Shown piece after piece: positions 32,836-40,832 of a DNA stretch of 48,093 bases. A program made the position numbers and the translations under genes. Positions within the stretch are counted from its first letter, which is position 1. Every line of letters begins with the position of its first letter. The notes under the pieces were generated by a model. It ran no database searches, was not told the DNA's origin, and worked only from the letters and a program-made list of their open reading frames with translations. This DNA comes from CALFBG01 sp045110315 (lineage in GTDB: Bacteria; Bacteroidota; Bacteroidia; Chitinophagales; Saprospiraceae): contig JBGCFY010000004.1 in NCBI GenBank assembly GCA_045110315.1, positions 1 to 48,093 on the forward strand, in the 5' to 3' direction.

Positions 32836-33927
32836 ATGGATACACTTACTACACCAACAAATCTTAAGAAGGAGAGAGTTTTAGTATTGGGCTTTCAAGA
32901 AAATTTACTTGGCTTATTTTCAAGTAGCCCCGAAGCTTACGAAAGTTTTGCTTACAGTGAATTTAATAACGCTTTCAAAACTTTACAATGGTTAGAGAAG
33001 CAGGCTAAACAAAATCCAGCAGAAATGCCACACGGGATCATCTGCAATCTTGAATTCTTAAAGGAAAATAATTTCCATTTATTAGAGGCTATTCAAAATA
33101 ATTCCGTTCTAAAAAATATTCCATTTATTGCGATCGCAAGCAATGATAAGGAAATAGATACGCTTGATCTTTTAAAAAGAGGAGTAGACGATTGTTACAC
33201 TTTTCCTTTTAATTGGGTCGACCTTCGCAAAAGAATCGCTTTTTTGCACCGCTACAAAGCAGAAATTGTTGCCAATACAACTCCCGAAGAGGCAGAAGTC
33301 AATGCAATGCCAATCGCTAAACGATTATTCGATATCGCTTTCGCTACCGGTGTAATCCTAGCTTTGAGCCCAATCTTGTTGTTAATCGCCGTATTAATCA
33401 AGTTGGAGTCTAAAGGACCAGTCATCTACAAGTCGAAACGAGTTGGAAATGGTTACGAAGTATTCAACTTCCTAAAATTCCGATCCATGTGCCAAGGGGC
33501 AGATACTAAGTTGAAAGATTTAGCACACCTTAATCAGTACGATCAGGATAAAGATAATGGTCCTTCTTTCGTGAAGTTACAAAACGATCCGCGCGTTACT
33601 CGTATTGGAAAAATAATTAGAAAGACCAGCTTAGATGAGTTACCGCAGTTATTCAACGTGCTAAAAGGGGACATGTCGATCGTAGGAAATCGACCGTTAC
33701 CAATGTACGAAGCAGAACAATTAACGAAGGATACTTGGGCAAAACGTTTTCTTGCACCAGCGGGTATTACCGGTCTATGGCAAGTATCTAAAAGAGGAAA
33801 GTCAGATATGTCTACCGAAGAACGTATTCAACTTGATATCACTTATGCCGATAATTATTCTTTTTGGTACGATGTAAAAATACTAGCAAAAACGATTCCT
33901 GCAATGATTCAGGAAGAGGCGGTATAG
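32836..33927 (+). CDS. Initiating sugar-phosphate transferase (PglC/WcaJ catalytic type) with pseudo-receiver N-terminus
   Basis: A 363-residue protein when started at the ATG at 32836; the frame is open upstream to a TTG at 32767, but those residues look non-coding. Residues 13-140 have receiver-like layout (RVLVLGFQEN, PHGIICNLEF, IPFIAIAS, DCYTFPFNW), but the phospho-Asp position is Asn71 and the KPF Lys is Phe123. Residues 160-363 are the bacterial sugar transferase domain: a membrane-inserted helix (LFDIAFATGVILALSPILLL), KSKRVG, NFLKFRSM, then TSLDELPQLFNVLKGDMSIVGNRPL and AGITGLWQVSKRG. It should load the first sugar phosphate on undecaprenyl phosphate. The four-helix front of WcaJ/WbaP is absent, replaced by the pseudo-receiver. 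It follows an intact receiver gene. Confidence 0.87.
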   Translation: MDTLTTPTNLKKERVLVLGFQENLLGLFSSSPEAYESFAYSEFNNAFKTLQWLEKQAKQNPAEMPHGIICNLEFLKENNFHLLEAIQNNSVLKNIPFIAIASNDKEIDTLDLLKRGVDDCYTFPFNWVDLRKRIAFLHRYKAEIVANTTPEEAEVNAMPIAKRLFDIAFATGVILALSPILLLIAVLIKLESKGPVIYKSKRVGNGYEVFNFLKFRSMCQGADTKLKDLAHLNQYDQDKDNGPSFVKLQNDPRVTRIGKIIRKTSLDELPQLFNVLKGDMSIVGNRPLPMYEAEQLTKDTWAKRFLAPAGITGLWQVSKRGKSDMSTEERIQLDITYADNYSFWYDVKILAKTIPAMIQEEAV

Positions 33928-33953
33928 AATTTGTTTAGATACAAGTTTGTTAG

Positions 33954-34005
33954 AAGTTTCTTTTTGCTCCCATTGATGATTATCTTAAGGAGCAAAAAGA
34001 AACTT
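33954..34005 (+). terminator. 17-bp-stem hairpin after the sugar transferase gene
   Basis: A perfect 17-bp stem (33954-33970 with 33989-34005, AAGTTTCTTTTTGCTCC arms) and 18-nt loop. Only a short T-tract follows, so it may partly terminate or separate expression of the sugar transferase from the GT genes. Confidence 0.6.
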
Positions 34006-34079
34006 TTGCGTATCAGGACACTTATCTTGGTCTTGCTACCCACTCATATTACCTTGTATTACTTTGTAATTTGATTTTT

Positions 34080-35021
34080 ATGCCTAAGAACCGACCACTC
34101 ATCTCCATTATCTCCGTTGATTATAATCAATTGGCGGTTACCTGCGAAATGCTGGACTCTCTACGTTTATTGAGTTATACCAACATCGAAATCATTGTAG
34201 TGGACAATGCTTCTAAGGTCGATCCTACGGCTCACTTACAAGAACATTATCCGGAAGCAAAAGTCATTCGTTCGGAAGAAAACCTCGGTTTTGCCGGGGG
34301 GAATAATCTTGCCATTGTAGAAAGCAAAGGGGAATACCTATTCTTTGTAAATAACGATACAGAGCTTACGCCCAATATCATCGAACCTTTACTCACACTC
34401 TTTGATGAAATTCCAACCCTCGGCATTGTTTGCCCCAAAATTTGTTATCATCCTTCTACCAACAATTCCAAGGTAGATTTAATTCAATACATGGGTTCCA
34501 CCGAAGTGAGTCCTTACACCGCGCGCAATAAAACGCTCGGAGAAATGGAGGAAGATCAACAGCAGTATACGGGCGCTCGACCAACGGCTTATGCGCACGG
34601 TGCAGCTATGATGATTACCCGAAGTGCGATTGAACAAGTTGGCTTAATGCCAGAAGATTTCTTTTTATATTACGAAGAATTAGATTGGTGCGAACAGTTC
34701 AAACGAGCAGGTTATTCGATTTACGTAGAACCCAAAGCAAAAATTTATCATAAAGAATCCGTTTCAGTAGGAGGGAACATGAGTACGCTCAAAACCCATT
34801 ACCTGACACGTAATCGAATTCTCTTCATGCGCCGCAATAAAACCGCGCCGCAAGTTTTCTTATTTTCTTTATTTTTAATATTTTTTACGATCCCCAAAAA
34901 CGTATTTGTATACTTATTGCGGGGAGAATTTCAGTTGCTCAAAGCCTTCTGGAAAGGTATTTGGTGGCATGTGAGTAATCGGAGTCATTTACCCAGTCGT
35001 AAAATGGTCGCCGATTTTTAA
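34080..35021 (+). CDS. Family GT2 glycosyltransferase (rhamnosyltransferase-like)
   Basis: A 313-residue enzyme from the ATG at 34080; a TTG three codons upstream adds nothing. The GT-A domain shows ISIISVDYNQL, EIIVVDNAS, ENLGFAGGNNLAI and LFFVNNDTELT (the metal-binding DT/ND region), then LYYEELDWCEQFKRAGYSIYVEPKAKIYHKE, typical of dTDP-rhamnose-type GT2 transferases. The C-terminus has one or two amphipathic or membrane helices (FLFSLFLIFFTIPKNVFVYLL). It would extend the repeat unit on the lipid carrier at the cytosolic face. The next GT2 gene follows after 24 bp. Confidence 0.88.
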   Translation: MPKNRPLISIISVDYNQLAVTCEMLDSLRLLSYTNIEIIVVDNASKVDPTAHLQEHYPEAKVIRSEENLGFAGGNNLAIVESKGEYLFFVNNDTELTPNIIEPLLTLFDEIPTLGIVCPKICYHPSTNNSKVDLIQYMGSTEVSPYTARNKTLGEMEEDQQQYTGARPTAYAHGAAMMITRSAIEQVGLMPEDFFLYYEELDWCEQFKRAGYSIYVEPKAKIYHKESVSVGGNMSTLKTHYLTRNRILFMRRNKTAPQVFLFSLFLIFFTIPKNVFVYLLRGEFQLLKAFWKGIWWHVSNRSHLPSRKMVADF

Positions 35022-35045
35022 ATTCTAAACACTAATCTATTGTAA

Positions 35046-36260
35046 ATGATGTCGATTATAGTTACTATCCTAACGATCATAAGTGGAATTTTAATTTTCT
35101 TTCTACTCTTCCCGTTCTTTACGGTACTTTGTTCGTTAGTAGTTAAAGAAAAAATTAAAGAGGATGCTTCGCAAAAACAACATGATTTTGCTTGCATCAT
35201 CACCGCGTATAAAAATGTGGAAATTACCAAGCCACTCATCGAATCCTTGGTCAAACAAAACTATGATAAGCTCATGGTTTATCTGGTTGCCGATGAATGT
35301 GATGTCAGCGATTTTGACGTAAAACACGAGAAATTGGTGCTTTTACATCCAAACCCACCGCTCCGCTTAAAAGCAAAGTCGATTATCCACGCCGTAGAAA
35401 ATTTCACGCGAGATCACGAATATATTGCCGTTTTTGACGGAGATAATTTAGCTCATCCAGACTTTTTAAAGATCATCAATACCTACATTAATAATGGCCA
35501 CCGTGCGGTACAAGGTCAGCGAACGGCTAAGAACTTGGATACAGTTTATGCTTGTGCGGATGCTACGGGCGAATTTTATAAAAATCACGTAGAACGCTAT
35601 ATTCCATATTTATTGGGTTCTTCTTCGGTCATTTCTGGTTCAGGAATGGCGGTAGAATCAGAACTGTACAAATCTTATTTGTATGGTCCCGAGATTTCGA
35701 AAGGGAAGGAGATGTGGAAAAAAATGTTGCAGGAAGATAAAATTTTACAAAATGACTTGCTCGGCAAAGACGAAAAAATTGTCTACGCTTACGACGCCAT
35801 TGTCTATGATGAAAAAGTAGTCAGCGCCGCTCAGGTAGAAACGCAGCGTAGTCGTTGGTTGTTTTCGTATTTTCAAAATCTTCCCAATTCTTCGGGCATG
35901 ATTTGGAAAGGTCTGAAAAATTTTAGTTTCAACCAATTATTTTTCGGCCTAGTGACCATTGCGCCACCTTTGTTTATTTTGTTATTTTTGTCGGGGATGA
36001 TGGCTGTGTTAATGTTTTTTATTGCACCGAGTGTTGCACTTACTTTGGTCCTTGCTTTAGTTATTTTTTCGCTCAATATTTTGTTTACTTTGTATTTGGC
36101 GAAAGCTCCAAAAGAAGTTTGGCAAGCACTCTGGGGATTACCCTTATTCGTTTGGAATCAAGTTACCGCACTCTTTAAAATGGGGAATCCTGACAAAAAC
36201 TTTAAACATTCGGAGCACACTCGAAAATATTCAATTGACGAAGTACTGAAAAAAAAATAG
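35046..36260 (+). CDS. Membrane GT2 glycosyltransferase with QxxRW motif
   Basis: A 404-residue enzyme. It has an N-terminal helix (~5-30), a GT-A domain (FACIITAYKNVEITKPLIESL, YIAVFDGDNLAHPDFL with a DGDN metal site, LQEDKILQNDLL with the general-base Asp region), QRSRW (the QxxRW acceptor motif of processive synthases), and several C-terminal helices (~290-380). This is the layout of cellulose/hyaluronan-synthase-like enzymes, so it may polymerise or extend a polysaccharide. It sits between a GT2 gene (24 bp) and an SGNH gene (20 bp), clearly in one transcription unit. Confidence 0.87.
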   Translation: MMSIIVTILTIISGILIFFLLFPFFTVLCSLVVKEKIKEDASQKQHDFACIITAYKNVEITKPLIESLVKQNYDKLMVYLVADECDVSDFDVKHEKLVLLHPNPPLRLKAKSIIHAVENFTRDHEYIAVFDGDNLAHPDFLKIINTYINNGHRAVQGQRTAKNLDTVYACADATGEFYKNHVERYIPYLLGSSSVISGSGMAVESELYKSYLYGPEISKGKEMWKKMLQEDKILQNDLLGKDEKIVYAYDAIVYDEKVVSAAQVETQRSRWLFSYFQNLPNSSGMIWKGLKNFSFNQLFFGLVTIAPPLFILLFLSGMMAVLMFFIAPSVALTLVLALVIFSLNILFTLYLAKAPKEVWQALWGLPLFVWNQVTALFKMGNPDKNFKHSEHTRKYSIDEVLKKK

Positions 36261-36280
36261 AGCGTTAGGCAAGATCGCAA

Positions 36281-36997
36281 ATGCTCCCAAAACCGACTAT
36301 GCAAAAGAGCTTACTTTATGCTTCCATAGGCTTGAACCTTATTCTTATCGCAGCTTTTCTTTTCCTGATTCAAAGTCTAGGTGGCTTTTCCTATCTTCTT
36401 TATAAAATGCAAAACCGAGGTGTCGGAATGGTTTACGATCACCGCAAAAGCTTATTTACCGTATTGGAAACGGCTCCCGCATCCATTATTTTTTTAGGGA
36501 ATAGTCTCACCCAGCAGTGCGAATGGGCCGAGTTATTCAACAATGCAACGATCAAAAATCGAGGAATTACGGGAGATATGACCACGGGCGTGTTAGCAAG
36601 ACTCGATGAGATTGTCGTCACAAAACCAACGAAGCTTTTTCTCATGATCGGAGTCAATGACTTGCTCTTTCATCGACCGCCCATCATCTTGGAAAACTAC
36701 CAGCAAATACTCCAAAAGATAAAGAAAGCTAGTCCGACCACGCAAGTCTACGTGCAAAGTATTTTGCCTGTAAATAATGCGCTGCGCTCAACTGGCATAA
36801 AGAATGCAGATATACAGGTGTTGAATAGTGGAATACAAGCCCTGGCGAAAGCATTTGGCTTTCCATATTTGGATTTATATCAAGCATTCGTTACGACGGA
36901 AGGTCGCATGAATCAAAATTATACTTACGATGGTATTCATCTCAATGGCGCAGGCTATCTGAATTGGAAACAAGCCATCGCAACGTACGTAGAATAG
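36281..36997 (+). CDS. Membrane-anchored SGNH/GDSL hydrolase
   Basis: A 238-residue protein with an N-terminal anchor helix (LLYASIGLNLILIAAFLFLI). The SGNH blocks are FLGNSLTQQCEW (nucleophile Ser; GNS in place of GDS), NRGITGDMTTGV (block II Gly), LMIGVNDLLF (block III Asn) and YDGIHLNGAGY (block V Asp/His). It should be an esterase or O-acetyl transfer partner acting outside the inner membrane. It lies directly upstream of an MBOAT acyltransferase (39 bp), so a role in adding or trimming acyl groups on the exopolysaccharide is likely. Confidence 0.88.
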   Translation: MLPKPTMQKSLLYASIGLNLILIAAFLFLIQSLGGFSYLLYKMQNRGVGMVYDHRKSLFTVLETAPASIIFLGNSLTQQCEWAELFNNATIKNRGITGDMTTGVLARLDEIVVTKPTKLFLMIGVNDLLFHRPPIILENYQQILQKIKKASPTTQVYVQSILPVNNALRSTGIKNADIQVLNSGIQALAKAFGFPYLDLYQAFVTTEGRMNQNYTYDGIHLNGAGYLNWKQAIATYVE

Positions 36998-37036
36998 AAC
37001 GAATTAGTTTTTACCAGCACGACTAAGGATTAACAA

Positions 37037-38605
37037 ATGATATTTAATAGTCTTCCATTTTTTGTTTTTATTGGAATTTTTCTTCCGCTATACTTTAGCT
37101 TGAAGGGAAAGGCGCGCTTGTTGTTGACCTTAGCCGGAAGTTACTTTTTTTACGGCTGGTGGGATTATCGCTTTCTGAGCTTAATCGTCATTTCTACGCT
37201 CATTGATTACGTTATTGGTTTACAATTAGGTAAAACGGAAGATAAGAAACAACGAAAAACCTTGCTGCTGACGAGTATGATCGTCAATTTAGGTTTTCTG
37301 GCTTTCTTTAAATATTTTAACTTTTTTATTGCCTCCTTTGTGGTGATGTTGGAAGGGATGGGCGTCGATCCATCCATGAGTAGTTTGAAAATTATCTTAC
37401 CCGTCGGAATTTCTTTCTATACTTTTCAGTCCATGAGTTATACAATTGACGTATATTTCAAAAAGATTGAGATTGAGAAAGATTTTATTCGGTTTGCAAC
37501 GTTTATTTCTTTTTTTCCACAATTAGTGGCAGGACCGATTGTTAGAGCTGCTGACTTTTTACCACAGTTCAAAAACGATCGAACCTTTCATTGGGATCGT
37601 TTTACTTCAGGTGTCGGTCAAGTATTGTGGGGCTTTTTTAAAAAAGTAGCCGTGGCAGATTCGCTAGCGCCTTTTGTCGATCAATGTTTTGCCGCGCCGG
37701 GTGGTTTTTCTTCCCTGCATTTATTGATTGGAGTGGTTTTTTATTCTTTTCAGATTTACTGTGATTTTTCGGGATACTCTGATATTGCGATTGGCTTAGC
37801 GCGAATTATGGGATTCAAATTTCCCGATAATTTTCGGACGCCATATTTCTCTCAAAACTTCAGTGAATTTTGGACCCGCTGGCATATTTCTTTGTCAAGT
37901 TGGTTGAGAGATTATTTATATATTCCGCTCGGTGGAAATCGAGGAGGTAGTTTTGGATCGATCTTTTTTATCGTCCTTTTTATGTTTTTGATGGTCTTGC
38001 TTTCCGGTTGGTGGTGGTTGGCTTTGCTCAACTTCGTGATGATTGGTGCCGCGTATTATTACGCACGTCAAGGCGCTACGGAGCATGCTACTTTGTTTAA
38101 TTACATGAATTTAATGGTAACCATGTTGCTCGGTGGATTGTGGCACGGTGCAAGTTGGGCTTTCGTTTTCTGGGGTTTTCTGCACGGTATGTATTTGGTC
38201 GTGCAACGCTTGGTTGGGCCTTATTGGAATAAATTATTGAATACCTTGCGCGTTCCAACTATCATCCAAACGGGATTAGCCATTTTGATTGTCTACGTTT
38301 GTACTTGCTACGCTTGGATTTATTTTCGCGCGCCCAATTTTGAGATCGCCAATCAAGTGATTGCGGGAATTACCTCTTTGGAGCAATTCAACGTCGGTAG
38401 TATTGTCAATAAATTTTGGGTATTGAAAGGTGCCATTTTGATTGGAGCATTATTGTTCGTTGAAATTACGGATTTCCGCTTCCACTATAGCCGACTCATC
38501 GTTTCTAATCCAAGGTTCCGAGTAGTATCGTTTGCGATTATTTTGTGGTTCTTGGCTTTCTTCGGAAGTTATGGCTCTAATTCCTTTATCTATTTTCAAT
38601 TTTAA
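37037..38605 (+). CDS. MBOAT family O-acyltransferase (AlgI-like)
   Basis: A 522-residue multi-spanning membrane protein with about a dozen hydrophobic helices. Family motifs are FLPLYFSLKGKARLLLTLAGS, YGWWDYRF, ILPVGISFYTFQSMSYTIDVYF, QLVAGPIVRAADFLPQF, YCDFSGYSDIAIGLARIMGF, FWTRWHISLSSWLRDYLYIPLGG and MLLGGLWHGASWAFVFWGFLHG with the catalytic His370. It moves an acyl group, usually acetyl, across the membrane onto an extracellular polysaccharide. It is flanked by two SGNH-type genes, the usual partners that complete the transfer. Confidence 0.92.
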   Translation: MIFNSLPFFVFIGIFLPLYFSLKGKARLLLTLAGSYFFYGWWDYRFLSLIVISTLIDYVIGLQLGKTEDKKQRKTLLLTSMIVNLGFLAFFKYFNFFIASFVVMLEGMGVDPSMSSLKIILPVGISFYTFQSMSYTIDVYFKKIEIEKDFIRFATFISFFPQLVAGPIVRAADFLPQFKNDRTFHWDRFTSGVGQVLWGFFKKVAVADSLAPFVDQCFAAPGGFSSLHLLIGVVFYSFQIYCDFSGYSDIAIGLARIMGFKFPDNFRTPYFSQNFSEFWTRWHISLSSWLRDYLYIPLGGNRGGSFGSIFFIVLFMFLMVLLSGWWWLALLNFVMIGAAYYYARQGATEHATLFNYMNLMVTMLLGGLWHGASWAFVFWGFLHGMYLVVQRLVGPYWNKLLNTLRVPTIIQTGLAILIVYVCTCYAWIYFRAPNFEIANQVIAGITSLEQFNVGSIVNKFWVLKGAILIGALLFVEITDFRFHYSRLIVSNPRFRVVSFAIILWFLAFFGSYGSNSFIYFQF

Positions 38606-38652
38606 AAAACTGCTCCGCATCGAGCAATTCGGGTGCTTAAAACTTAGCTGCT

Positions 38653-39522
38653 TTGAAAAAACTGTACTGGATATTTGCGTTGCTTCTTTTATTTTTTGTC
38701 GGAGACAGAATTGGAGGCTATCTTTTGCATCAACTCACGGTCAAAAGTCAGTTTCGCTATTCTCGGATGTACCAAGGCAAAGCGGCAAGTGAGATTTTAT
38801 TGATTGGCAATTCTCGGGGACTAACCTTTTATCAACCTTACATCGAAGAAATTACGGGAAAGAAAACCTTTAATCTAAGTTATAATGGAATGCCCATTAA
38901 TTTAGCAAAACTACTCGTACAAGATTATTTAGCATTATACGAAAAACCAGCACTCGCCATTATCGACGTTACGATGTGTGATCGATTGAATGAACAACTA
39001 ATTGCTGGTTTTAACTTGTATAGTCCCTATTCTGAAAATTTAACTAAGTACCTAATTGATTCTTTACCAACAACGGGCTACGCAGGGAAGCTAAGCCATT
39101 TGTATCGCTACAACAGCGAAGTTTTTCAAAGAAGTCTATTCTACCTTAATAAGTCCGACGAAGACTGGTTACTAGATCGTACGATCAATGAACACCTGAT
39201 TCAAGAAGTGGGAAATCAAGAACCCAAAATTGATGTCATGCCATTCGAATTAGCGGAGCTACAAGCAACCATCAAAATGCTCGAAACTGCCGGCGTAGAA
39301 GTACAACTTGTCATCAGTCCTTATTACCCACCTTACGTAGATCGTTTAACGAATTTACCCGTCATGAAGGCTAAGATTGAAAAAGCAACGGGCAAAAAAG
39401 TCAACGATTACGCCAAAGGAATTACCGAAGTCAAAGCTTTTGGCGACTATCAACACCTCAATAAATATGGTAGCAAACGCTATTTAGATCAACTCCAACG
39501 CGACGGAATCCTACCGAAATAA
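38653..39522 (+). CDS. SGNH-like (DltD/AlgJ-type) acylation partner
   Basis: A 289-residue protein starting at a TTG: a stop codon lies five codons upstream at 38638 with no ATG between, and the TTG gives a good membrane anchor (KKLYWIFALLLLFFVGDRIG). The next ATG would remove the anchor and the first motif. ILLIGNSRGLTFYQPY carries the nucleophile Ser, FNLSYNGMPINLAKLL the second block, VISPYYPP a later block and FGDYQHLNKYGSKRYL the Asp-x-x-His pair. Layout resembles extracellular acyl-transfer partners of MBOAT proteins. It follows the MBOAT gene by 47 bp and closes the exopolysaccharide cluster. Confidence 0.78.
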   Translation: MKKLYWIFALLLLFFVGDRIGGYLLHQLTVKSQFRYSRMYQGKAASEILLIGNSRGLTFYQPYIEEITGKKTFNLSYNGMPINLAKLLVQDYLALYEKPALAIIDVTMCDRLNEQLIAGFNLYSPYSENLTKYLIDSLPTTGYAGKLSHLYRYNSEVFQRSLFYLNKSDEDWLLDRTINEHLIQEVGNQEPKIDVMPFELAELQATIKMLETAGVEVQLVISPYYPPYVDRLTNLPVMKAKIEKATGKKVNDYAKGITEVKAFGDYQHLNKYGSKRYLDQLQRDGILPK

Positions 39523-39571
39523 AACCCAGAAATAGAATTTTTAAAAATAAATTAAAAGAAAAATGCTAATA

Positions 39572-39597
39572 ATGTTGCAACATTGATGTTTAAACAT
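39572..39597. promoter_or_regulatory. Tandem palindromic operators upstream of the MarR gene
   Basis: Two perfect 12-bp palindromes, ATGTTGCAACAT (39572-39583) and ATGTTTAAACAT (39586-39597), are separated by 2 bp and end 12 bp before the regulator start. The second recurs exactly upstream of the YceI gene. Confidence 0.75.
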
Positions 39598-39609
39598 TAA
39601 GTTTGTCTT

Positions 39610-40062
39610 ATGAAAATTGAACAAGCGATCAATCAGACGAAACCCTTCACAACCGCCTATGAAAAATTGATTGTGAATATGATCTATACGAGCACTTGGT
39701 TAGCCGCCCGTCAAAAGGAACTCCTCGCTCGTTACAGTCTGACGATGAAGCAGTACAATATTTTGAGAATTTTACGTGGGGCAGGGACGCCTATTTCCAC
39801 GGCAGAGATTCGGAAACGAATGCTCGATAAAATGTCAGATGCTTCTCGGATTGTTGATCGCTTGGAAAAAAAAGACTTTGTCATTAAGCGCGTTTGCTCG
39901 GAAGATCATCGTAAAGTAGATATTCTAATTACAGACAAGTCTTTAGAGGTACTAAAACAAATTGATCGGGTAATGCCGAGTTGGCAAGCAAGTTTACTGG
40001 ATGTAAGCTACGACGAGGCAGAACAATTGAGCGATTTGTTAGACAAATTGAGGGGAGGCTAA
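39610..40062 (+). CDS. MarR-family transcriptional regulator
   Basis: A 150-residue winged-helix repressor. The N- and C-terminal helices form the dimer interface (AYEKLIVNMIYTSTWLAARQ, ELSDLLDKLRGG); the recognition part is TMKQYNILRILRG-PISTAEIRKRMLDKMSDASRIVDRLEKKDFVIKRVCSEDHRKVDILITDK. Two perfect palindromes lie just upstream of its own start and one before yceI, so it probably controls both itself and the next gene. Ligand unknown; no Cys-based switch is evident beyond Cys in VCSED, which could sense oxidation. Confidence 0.92.
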   Translation: MKIEQAINQTKPFTTAYEKLIVNMIYTSTWLAARQKELLARYSLTMKQYNILRILRGAGTPISTAEIRKRMLDKMSDASRIVDRLEKKDFVIKRVCSEDHRKVDILITDKSLEVLKQIDRVMPSWQASLLDVSYDEAEQLSDLLDKLRGG

Positions 40063-40091
40063 TGGGCTAACCTATTTTTTTATCATAATTG

Positions 40092-40103
40092 ATGTTTAAA
40101 CAT
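40092..40103. promoter_or_regulatory. MarR-type operator upstream of the YceI gene
   Basis: A perfect palindrome ATGTTTAAACAT, identical to one of the two sites upstream of the MarR gene, 34 bp before the YceI start. Both are embedded in TTGATGTTTAAACATT. Confidence 0.75.
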
Positions 40104-40137
40104 TGAATTTAAAATCAGAAACTTAAAATTTTACAAA

Positions 40138-40704
40138 ATGAATTTTTTATTAGCAACACTTATTAGCGTCTTAGGACTTGCAACAATACCTTCGGCGATC
40201 ACTACCAAGACGATTAACACTCAAGAAAGTAAAATAGAGTGGAAAGGCTACAAAGTATTAGGCTCACACGCAGGTACCTTGAAAATTAAATCCGGTAATT
40301 TAGATTTTGATGGAGATCAATTGACTGGCGGTAACTTTGTGATTGATATGTCGAGTATTGCCGTGACGGATTTACAAGGAGAAGGAGCAGAGAAATTAGT
40401 AGGACACTTGAGCTCTCCAGATTTCTTTGGTGTAAAAAAGCATCCAACCGCAAATTTCAAAATTACAAAAGTAGCTTCTCGTGGCACTGCTGGTGATTAC
40501 AAAATCACGGGTGACTTAACGATCAAAGAAATTACAAAAAGTATTAGCTTCAAAGCAAAAGTAGATAAAGCTTCTGCAACGGGAGAAGTACAAATTGACC
40601 GGACGCATTTTAATGTAAAATATGGTTCGGGTAGTTTCTTTGATAATTTGGGAGATAAGACGATCTACGATGAGATCGATTTAACAATCAATTTGGTTTT
40701 ATAA
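40138..40704 (+). CDS. yceI: YceI-family lipid-binding protein
   Basis: A 188-residue secreted lipocalin-like protein. A signal peptide (MNFLLATLISVLGLATIPSA) is followed by the YceI fold: SKIEWKGYKVLGSHAGTLKI, GGNFVIDMSSIAVTD, LVGHLSSPDFFGVKKHPTANFKITKV, GDLTIKEITKSISFKAKV and IDRTHFNVKYGSGSFF. The family binds polyprenoid or long lipid chains in the periplasm and often responds to acid or osmotic stress. It follows a MarR regulator by 75 bp with a shared operator, so it is likely the main target. A terminator follows at 40777-40815. Confidence 0.92.
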   Translation: MNFLLATLISVLGLATIPSAITTKTINTQESKIEWKGYKVLGSHAGTLKIKSGNLDFDGDQLTGGNFVIDMSSIAVTDLQGEGAEKLVGHLSSPDFFGVKKHPTANFKITKVASRGTAGDYKITGDLTIKEITKSISFKAKVDKASATGEVQIDRTHFNVKYGSGSFFDNLGDKTIYDEIDLTINLVL

Positions 40705-40776
40705 GAAGGGAACATCCTTCGACAATTAATAAGCAATTGTATAAATGTAGTATTTACTGTATTACTGTTCTAAGCG

Positions 40777-40815
40777 TGCCTGCGAGTTTTTCTAAAAAAT
40801 TCGTAGGCATTTTTT
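40777..40815 (+). terminator. Terminator after the YceI gene
   Basis: A 9-bp stem with one G-T pair (40777-40785, 40801-40809) followed by a run of T (40810-40815), 72 bp past the YceI stop. It is also close to the 3' end of the converging ATP-grasp gene. Confidence 0.75.
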
Positions 40816-40832
40816 ATTGGAAACTACGGTGC

